Part shown: positions 32,615 through 37,572 of the stretch, piece by piece
Layout of the letters: each line of letters opens with the position of its first letter
Numbering within the stretch: position 1 is the first letter of the stretch
Assembly: GCA_020850995.1 (NCBI GenBank)
Contig: JADZDP010000187.1
Coordinates: 1-37,572, forward strand
Length of the DNA stretch: 37,572 bases
Direction: 5' to 3'
From: Deltaproteobacteria bacterium
GTDB taxonomy: Bacteria; Myxococcota; UBA727; VGSZ01
Made by a program: the position numbers and the translations under genes
The notes under the pieces: generated by a model
The model's database searches: none
What the model was told of the DNA's origin: nothing
What the model saw: the letters and a program-made list of their open reading frames with translations, nothing else

Positions 32615-35548
32615 ATGAACGACCTCAAAGCCCTGAAAGACCGCTTGGCAGCTCTCCTCGAGGCGCCTGCCGCGGTGCCCCCGGAGGCGCTGCCGCTCGA
32701 GCGCCTGGCGTCGTCGCTGGGCCGGCTGCCCCAGGATCCGGCGTTGCTCGCGGAGGTGACTGGCCTCCTCGGCGATGGCCTCACCGGCGGGTTGCTGTAT
32801 CGCTGCCACGCCGACCTGGTGCTCGGCGCGCTCGCTCGCGCGTTGCCTAGCCTCGACGAGGTCGGCCGCCTGGCGCTGGTGACGGCGTCGCTCGAGCTGC
32901 GCCCCATCACCAACGACACGCTGGTGCGCATGGTCGGCTGGTCGCTCGACGCGTTCGGCATGACCGGCGCCGACGCGACCGCCGCGACCATCGCGCGCTG
33001 GTCACTGGCAACGCAGCGCATGGTCTATCGCTGGTCATCCGCCATGTTGCAGGCGACGGCGCTGCAGACGGGCGAGCTGGCGGCGCTGTTGGCGGCGCGG
33101 GGCATCGTGGGTCAGGGCGGGCACCCGTGGGACCTCTGGCAAGACGTTGTCGGCTATCGCGGCACCGTACTGATGACGCCGCGCATGAGCCCGGCGGTGG
33201 CGCACGAGCTCACCTCGATGCAGCGCACCGAGTGGCTCGATCAACCGTGGATGTTCGGCGCCGCCGACAGCACCTTCACGCTCGACGAAATCGAGGAAGA
33301 CTCGACGCCGCAGAACATGGACGATGGCCGCCGCATCGCCTACAGCCTGATGCGCCAGCGATCGCCGAGCACGGATTTCTTCGGCAAGAGCTACGCCTGG
33401 CACCCTCGGCAGACGCTCGAGCACGTGCGCGCGGTCACGGTCGAGCACGGCTTCGATATCGTCGAGCCGCTGGCGTTCGACAAGTCCCCGCGCAGCCTCG
33501 AGCGCCACGAGCTCGACGCACCGGCGCGGGCGCTGCAAGCGCGGGCGGTGCGCGCCATGGCGCGCCTCGAAGGGCAGTGGCCGGTCGACGTCACGCTGCG
33601 CTTCTGCGACGGCGGCGACGAGGGGCCTCTACCGTTGTTCGAGCTGTCGATGGCTGCAAGCCTGAAGAACGACGGCACCAAATGGACCGTGCGCGTCGTA
33701 TCGCACGACGCTGAGGCGGTGCTGTCGACGCTGGCGTCGCACAGCAAGCACATGTCGACGGTCAGCGCCCCGCTGTTGTTGAGCGCGCTGGCGCCGGCTG
33801 CCCGCCGCATCGAGGTCGAGATGCCCGAGGGGCCATACGTGCTCGTGGGCCCAGCGCAGCTCGGTGCTTGGCGGGGCGACGCCGCAGCGGTGGTGCCGGC
33901 GCCGCGCGCGCGCGCGCTTCCCCCGCCGCCACCCTCGTCGCTCCTCGGCGTGTGGCGCGGCCACAGCACCCCCGATCACTACGACGAGCCGCAGCCGCTC
34001 GCGCTCGAGCTGTCACACGACGGGGCGTGGCTGCGCGCGCTTGCCACCACGTCGGACTTCGGCCCCATGGAGCTGAAAGGCGCCTTCGCCGACGGGCGGG
34101 TGGCGCTGCGGCAGGACGTGCCTCACCGCGGCTACGTGCTCGAGGCGGCGTGGGACGAGGTGACGCGCACGCTGACCGGCCGGTGGGCCTACGGCGGCAG
34201 TGGCGGTGGTGTGTCGCTCTCGATCGCGCCGGCTCCGCGGCACGCCACCGCCGCAGAGCTGATCGCCGAGGTGACACAGCCGTGGTCGAGTCACGTGTCC
34301 ATCGACCTCGAGGCGCTGCGTTTCCCCGGCGAGCGCGCCATGTTGCAGGCGCTGTTCGACGACGAGCACTTCCGCGTCGCGTACCTCGAGTCGGCCGCGC
34401 AGCGTGCCCTCGGCACCGAGCAGATGCACCTCGACGCCATGCTCGGGCGCGGTGCCACGCGCTTGTCACGCGCCATGGTGCCGTCGGCGTTCCGCGCGCT
34501 CGATCAGGTCAAGGCCGGCCTTGGGCTGAGCGACGACGTGTCGCTGTGGGTGCACAACAACGCCACGCTCAACGCGTTCGTCACCGTCGACGACAGCGCC
34601 AAGAAGGGCGCGCGCGCCATCGCCATCCACCTCACCAGCGGGCTGCTCGACGTGCTCGACGAGGTCGAGCTGCAGGCGACGCTTGGGCACGAGCTCGGCC
34701 ACGTGGTGTTTGGTGCGCACGACCTGGCGCTGCGCTTGGCCAACACCCGCATGTCCGGCCTGGTACGCGATCGCTACTTCGCGCTCCGTCGTCTGCAGGA
34801 GCTGAGCGCCGATCGGCTCAGCTTGCTCGCCTGCGCCGACGCCAAGGCCGTGTTCGTGGCGCAGGCGCTGCTGCGCACCGGTATCACCAAGCGCAGCCTG
34901 TTTGGCGACGTGGACGCTGTGGTGGACAACGCGCGCGCTGAGGTCGATCACCTGCTGACGACGCAGGCCGCCAAGGCGCAGCGCTCGCTCTTGGACACGC
35001 ACCCGTACACCTCGCTGCGTACGGTGGCGCTGTCGCTCTTCGCGCGCTCACAGCTGTTCCGTTCGCTGCGCCCGCAGGTGTCGGTGCGCGACCCGATCAG
35101 CGACACGCAGCTCGCCGCGTCGCTGGAGAAGATGGCGGCGCTCTTGGCGGTGCCGGATCCGCAGGCGCTTCCCGTCGACGCGGACGCGACCGACCGCTTC
35201 GTCGCGCTCGCGACCCTGTGGCTGCTCGAGGCCGACAACGGCATCAGCGTGCGGGAGCTGGCGTCGTTGAAGGGCAGGCCGCGCGTCGCGCCCCACCTCG
35301 ACGACGTGCTGTCCTGGACCCACGAGCGGCGCGACACCGCCTTGGTCGAGCTGCGCCGCGCCGTCATGCAGGCGTTGCCGTTGCCCGCGCGCGAGCAGCT
35401 GGTCGCGGAGCTCCTGCTGCTCGTGCGCGCCGATGGCGTCGTCCACTACGCCGAGGCTTCCGCCGTCGACGAGATCGGTCGGCTCCTCGAGCTCGAGACG
35501 CCCACCTTCCGGCGCCAGATGGAGGAGCTGTACCGAAGCGCGCGCTGA
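32615..35548 (+). CDS. Large M48-family zinc metallopeptidase with TerB-like C-terminus
   Basis: 977 residues from ATG 32615, no signal peptide or clear membrane helix. Residues 1-440 form a unique N-terminal region. About 442-545 is a lipocalin-like beta domain (LLGVWRGHSTPDHYD, GRWAYGGSGGG). The peptidase domain (~590-830) has HELGH at 692-696 (zinc ligands H692, H696; catalytic E693) and the third ligand E729 in LQELSADRLSLLA, the classic M48 arrangement. The final ~120 residues (EQLVAELLLLVRADGVVHYAEASAV, LLELETPTFRRQM) match the TerB/tellurite-resistance helical fold. M48 enzymes usually process membrane or envelope proteins; the lack of membrane helices suggests a cytosolic or peripheral version. 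The substrate is unknown. Confidence 0.88.
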   Translation: MNDLKALKDRLAALLEAPAAVPPEALPLERLASSLGRLPQDPALLAEVTGLLGDGLTGGLLYRCHADLVLGALARALPSLDEVGRLALVTASLELRPITNDTLVRMVGWSLDAFGMTGADATAATIARWSLATQRMVYRWSSAMLQATALQTGELAALLAARGIVGQGGHPWDLWQDVVGYRGTVLMTPRMSPAVAHELTSMQRTEWLDQPWMFGAADSTFTLDEIEEDSTPQNMDDGRRIAYSLMRQRSPSTDFFGKSYAWHPRQTLEHVRAVTVEHGFDIVEPLAFDKSPRSLERHELDAPARALQARAVRAMARLEGQWPVDVTLRFCDGGDEGPLPLFELSMAASLKNDGTKWTVRVVSHDAEAVLSTLASHSKHMSTVSAPLLLSALAPAARRIEVEMPEGPYVLVGPAQLGAWRGDAAAVVPAPRARALPPPPPSSLLGVWRGHSTPDHYDEPQPLALELSHDGAWLRALATTSDFGPMELKGAFADGRVALRQDVPHRGYVLEAAWDEVTRTLTGRWAYGGSGGGVSLSIAPAPRHATAAELIAEVTQPWSSHVSIDLEALRFPGERAMLQALFDDEHFRVAYLESAAQRALGTEQMHLDAMLGRGATRLSRAMVPSAFRALDQVKAGLGLSDDVSLWVHNNATLNAFVTVDDSAKKGARAIAIHLTSGLLDVLDEVELQATLGHELGHVVFGAHDLALRLANTRMSGLVRDRYFALRRLQELSADRLSLLACADAKAVFVAQALLRTGITKRSLFGDVDAVVDNARAEVDHLLTTQAAKAQRSLLDTHPYTSLRTVALSLFARSQLFRSLRPQVSVRDPISDTQLAASLEKMAALLAVPDPQALPVDADATDRFVALATLWLLEADNGISVRELASLKGRPRVAPHLDDVLSWTHERRDTALVELRRAVMQALPLPAREQLVAELLLLVRADGVVHYAEASAVDEIGRLLELETPTFRRQMEELYRSAR

Positions 35549-35575
35549 GCGTTCAACAGGAGACGCTGCGGGCCC

Positions 35576-36655
35576 TTACGCGTCGAGCGTCATGGCGCGC
35601 TGGAAGTCGCTGGCGTTGGTGGCCGCGTCGCGAGCCACCTCGAGCGTGATGACGCCCGCGCGCGCCAGCCACACCAGGTGTTGGTCGAAGCTCTGGGTGC
35701 CGTAGATGTCGTGGCCCTTGACCAGGAAGTCGGTGATCTCGTTGGTGCGCTGGGCGTTCCTGATCAGCTCCTGCACGCTGGCGGTGTTCACCAAGACCTC
35801 GCAGGCCAGCGCGCGGCCGCGTCCGTCGGCGCGGGGCAAGAGGCGCTGCGCGATGGTCCCTTTGAGCGCGTCGGCCACGCGCAGGCGCACCGCCGCCTGC
35901 GCGTCCGGCGAGTAGGCGCCGATCATGCGCCCGATGGTGCGCTGGGCGTCCGTGGTGTGCGTGGTAGAGAGCACTAGGTGACCGGTCTCGGCCGCCTTGA
36001 GCGCGATGTCGATGGTCTCGAGATCGCGCATCTCGCCGACCAAGATGACGTCGGGGTCTTGCCTGAGCGCCGAGCGTAGCGCGTCAGCGAACGACGCCGT
36101 GTCTGGTCCAACCTCACGTTGCGTAATGCGCGCGTTCTGGTCGGCGTGCACGAACTCCACCGGGTCCTCGATGGTGACGATGTGCTTGCGCGTGCCTTGG
36201 TTGATCTGGTTCACCATGGCCGCCAGCGTCGAGGTCTTGCCGGAGCCGGTGACGCCGGTGACCAGGATGAGGCCGCGGTCCTCGGCGCAGAGCTTCGACA
36301 CCACCGCCGGCAGGCCGAGCTGCTCCAGGGTAGGGACGTGGAAGGGGATGGAGCGGACAATCAGCGCCATGTGGCCCAGTTGGCGGAACACCGACGCGCG
36401 GAAACGCGCGACGCCGTCGATGGCGTAGGACGTGTCCACCTCGTGCACCTTGGCGCGGTCGCCGCCGTAGTGCGAGAACGACAGCACATGCTCGGCGATG
36501 CGCGCGGTGTCCGTCGGCGCCAGCGCCGGTAGCCGCACCGGTCGTAGCTCACCGTTGACGCGGATGGCCGGTGGTGAGCCGACCTTGAAGTGGATATCCG
36601 AGGCGCCGGCGTTGACCGCGCCGGCGAGGAACTGATTGAAGGTCTGCAGGTCCAT
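35576..36655 (-). CDS. pilT: Type IV pilus retraction ATPase PilT
   Basis: 359 residues from ATG 36655. The N-terminal PAS-like domain has SDIHFKVGSPPAIRVNGELR. Walker A is GVTGSGKT (134-141, K140), the Asp box HIVTIEDPVEFVH, Walker B DPDVILVGEMRDLET and the His box AETGHLVLSTTHT. The C-terminal QELIRNAQRTNEI and GTQSFDQHL also fit PilT. The hexamer powers pilus retraction for twitching (social) motility at the inner membrane. It overlaps the stop of the cNMP-domain gene by 1 bp (TGATG), so the two are co-translated. The paralogue PilU cannot be excluded. It converges with the M48 gene across 27 bp. Confidence 0.93.
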   Translation of the reverse strand: MDLQTFNQFLAGAVNAGASDIHFKVGSPPAIRVNGELRPVRLPALAPTDTARIAEHVLSFSHYGGDRAKVHEVDTSYAIDGVARFRASVFRQLGHMALIVRSIPFHVPTLEQLGLPAVVSKLCAEDRGLILVTGVTGSGKTSTLAAMVNQINQGTRKHIVTIEDPVEFVHADQNARITQREVGPDTASFADALRSALRQDPDVILVGEMRDLETIDIALKAAETGHLVLSTTHTTDAQRTIGRMIGAYSPDAQAAVRLRVADALKGTIAQRLLPRADGRGRALACEVLVNTASVQELIRNAQRTNEITDFLVKGHDIYGTQSFDQHLVWLARAGVITLEVARDAATNASDFQRAMTLDA

Positions 36656-37143
36656 CAGCACACCCCCGCTGCGAGCTTGTCGTTCTTGGGCAGCAGATCG
36701 GTGGTGCGACGGAGGCGATCGGCCAGCGTGCGACAGAAGGCCCGGTACACCTTGAGCGCCAGCGGCAGGTCGCGCTGCATGAGCTCGTCGAAGGAGCCGC
36801 GCTGTATCACCAGTAGCTCGCACGCGCTCTCGGCGCACACGCGGGCGCTGGTCAACACGTCGTCGACCAGGCTCATCTCGCCGAGCAGCTCACCGGCACC
36901 ACGGACGCCGATGTCGACGCCACGGCGGGTGATGCGCACGCTTCCTTCGCGCACGATGTAGAGCGCGTCGCCGAGAGCGTCCTCATCGATGATCACGGCC
37001 CCGGCGGCGCGGCGTTCGCGACGCGCGATGGCGAAGAGCGTGCGGGTCTCGTCGAAGGTGAGGGTGCGAAAGAGCGGCAGCTTCTGTACCAGCTCGACGC
37101 CTTCGAAGCCCTCGAAGCCGGGGAGAATCACGGGGTCGGTCAT
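36655..37143 (-). CDS. Single cyclic-nucleotide-binding (CRP-fold) domain protein coupled to pilT
   Basis: 162 residues. After ~20 residues comes a cNMP-binding beta barrel (LFRTLTFDETRTLFAIARR, GDALYIVREGSVRITRRG) with cassette LLGEMSLVDDVLTSARV, where the nucleotide-contacting Arg is replaced by Thr, then a helical tail (LALKVYRAFCRTLADRLRR). There is no DNA-binding domain, so this is not a transcription factor. Its stop overlaps the pilT start by 1 bp, which suggests it modulates pilus retraction, perhaps binding a ligand other than cAMP or none. Upstream, 170 bp separates it from the partial gene at the right edge, and that spacer contains a strong hairpin. Confidence 0.85.
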   Translation of the reverse strand: MTDPVILPGFEGFEGVELVQKLPLFRTLTFDETRTLFAIARRERRAAGAVIIDEDALGDALYIVREGSVRITRRGVDIGVRGAGELLGEMSLVDDVLTSARVCAESACELLVIQRGSFDELMQRDLPLALKVYRAFCRTLADRLRRTTDLLPKNDKLAAGVC

Positions 37144-37163
37144 GCCGCAGCTTACGTCGGAAG

Positions 37164-37213
37164 CGTGCTGGTACGCGCCTGGGCCCTTCGCTGGGCCGCG
37201 CCGTACCAGCGCG
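37164..37213 (+). other. Long hairpin in the spacer upstream of the cNMP/pilT genes
   Basis: CGTGCTGGTACG (37164-37175) pairs with CGTACCAGCGCG (37202-37213) over 12 positions including one G-U pair. The stem continues as GCG-type pairs and GGCCC/GGGCC (37182-37186 with 37193-37197) to a 6-nt loop. Further downstream AGGTGC (37252-37257) can pair with GCACCT (37273-37278). No T-run follows, so a simple terminator is not certain. The stretch right after the first stem partly matches the one after the inverted repeat at 16690-16855. Confidence 0.5.
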
Positions 37214-37313
37214 GAACGCGCGGCGGCTCTGCCAGGTGGAAGGGTGCCCCGAGGTGCGGTTGCTGCCGCGCGGCACCTGCCGTGCGCCGCGATGCCGCAG
37301 CGTCCGACTGGCC

Positions 37314-37572
37314 CTACAGCCGCCAGCCCCAGCCCATCGCCTGGATGGTGGGCGCCACCGTCACGCGTACGGAGCCTCGAAGCCCATCGGCGCCGTCGGG
37401 CGCGCGCACGCGCTCTTCAATCACCCGCTGCACGCAGGCGGCCATCGCCGAGGCCTGGTCGGCGCGGTTGACCATCACCTTGTCACCCTGCACCTGAATC
37501 TCGAGCGTGAGCGCCTGCACCGTCGCGTCACCGCATGCGTCGCTCGGCGGCCTGCAAGCGCGCAGCGCGGCT
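37314..37572 (-). CDS. C-terminus of an AgmX/PglI-like protein (partial, runs off right edge)
   Basis: The frame is open from the right edge of the window to TAG at 37316-37314, so only the last ~85 residues are present and the start is outside. Visible features are DACGDATVQALTLEIQVQG, then AMAACVQRVIEERVRAPDGA and a final beta-type stretch GSVRVTVAPTIQAMGWGWRL. A conserved Cys before a helix and a short strand end resembles the AgmX/PglI C-terminal domain found in myxobacterial motility and gliding proteins; this is a weak match from memory. A GTG at 37520 could be an internal start, but the frame upstream looks coding. Confidence 0.5.
   Translation of the reverse strand, partial: AALRACRPPSDACGDATVQALTLEIQVQGDKVMVNRADQASAMAACVQRVIEERVRAPDGADGLRGSVRVTVAPTIQAMGWGWRL

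Overview
The window is uniformly very GC-rich, with long shadow open frames on both strands and no rRNA, insertion sequence, phage gene or CRISPR array. Gene content points to a myxobacterium or close relative (Myxococcota): many Cys-anchored lipoproteins with MopE-like, Ig-like and collagen-like sequence, a Ser/Thr kinase fused to a formylglycine-enzyme-like domain, VIT/VWA proteins, cNMP-binding-domain proteins beside PilT, and a large hybrid histidine kinase. The taxonomic placement is inference; there is no marker gene here.

Layout. 1-1936 (minus): acyltransferase, HxpB-like sugar phosphatase and the start of a HAD/UbiA-like gene, run as one set. 1981-3703: a small membrane-anchored protein (plus) facing a TPR/double cNMP-domain protein (minus). 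3814-3889: tRNA-Thr(CGT), minus, with its own TTGACA promoter and encoded CCA. 4019-9187: two adjoining sensor genes, a seven-module hybrid kinase and a membrane histidine kinase. 9257-10329: an arsenic pair, an AqpS-type channel overlapping arsC. 10349-16656 (minus): an atypical NAD+ DNA ligase, a TonB-dependent receptor overlapping it by 4 bp, and a collagen-like lipoprotein. 16657-16950: a 294-bp divergent spacer filled with a large inverted repeat and strong hairpins. 16951-19872: a VIT-VWA-DUF2135 protein. 19876-22347 (minus): a kinase/FGE-like fusion, divergent from patD (22513-23943), whose start sits under a perfect palindrome.

23944-26528 (minus): two overlapping secreted-protein genes that share a repeated, unnamed ~150-residue module (three copies in all). 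26655-32034 (plus): three consecutive lipoproteins: a Ser/Thr/Glu-rich protein that could be a beta-hairpin pore former, a Cys-rich repeat protein with a PPC-like tail, and a lipoprotein flavin amine oxidase. The amine oxidase and PatD could together turn putrescine into GABA. 32117-35548: a receiver-like protein (minus) divergent from a large M48 peptidase with a TerB-like tail. 35576-37143 (minus): pilT with an overlapping cNMP-domain gene. 37144-37313 is a second hairpin-rich spacer with a short sequence match to the one at 16690-16890. The right edge holds the end of an AgmX/PglI-like protein.

The observations most worth checking are the two structured spacers, the three-copy module family, the zinc-finger-less DNA ligase and the Ser/Thr-rich lipoprotein. 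No complete, clearly new multi-gene system was identified with confidence.
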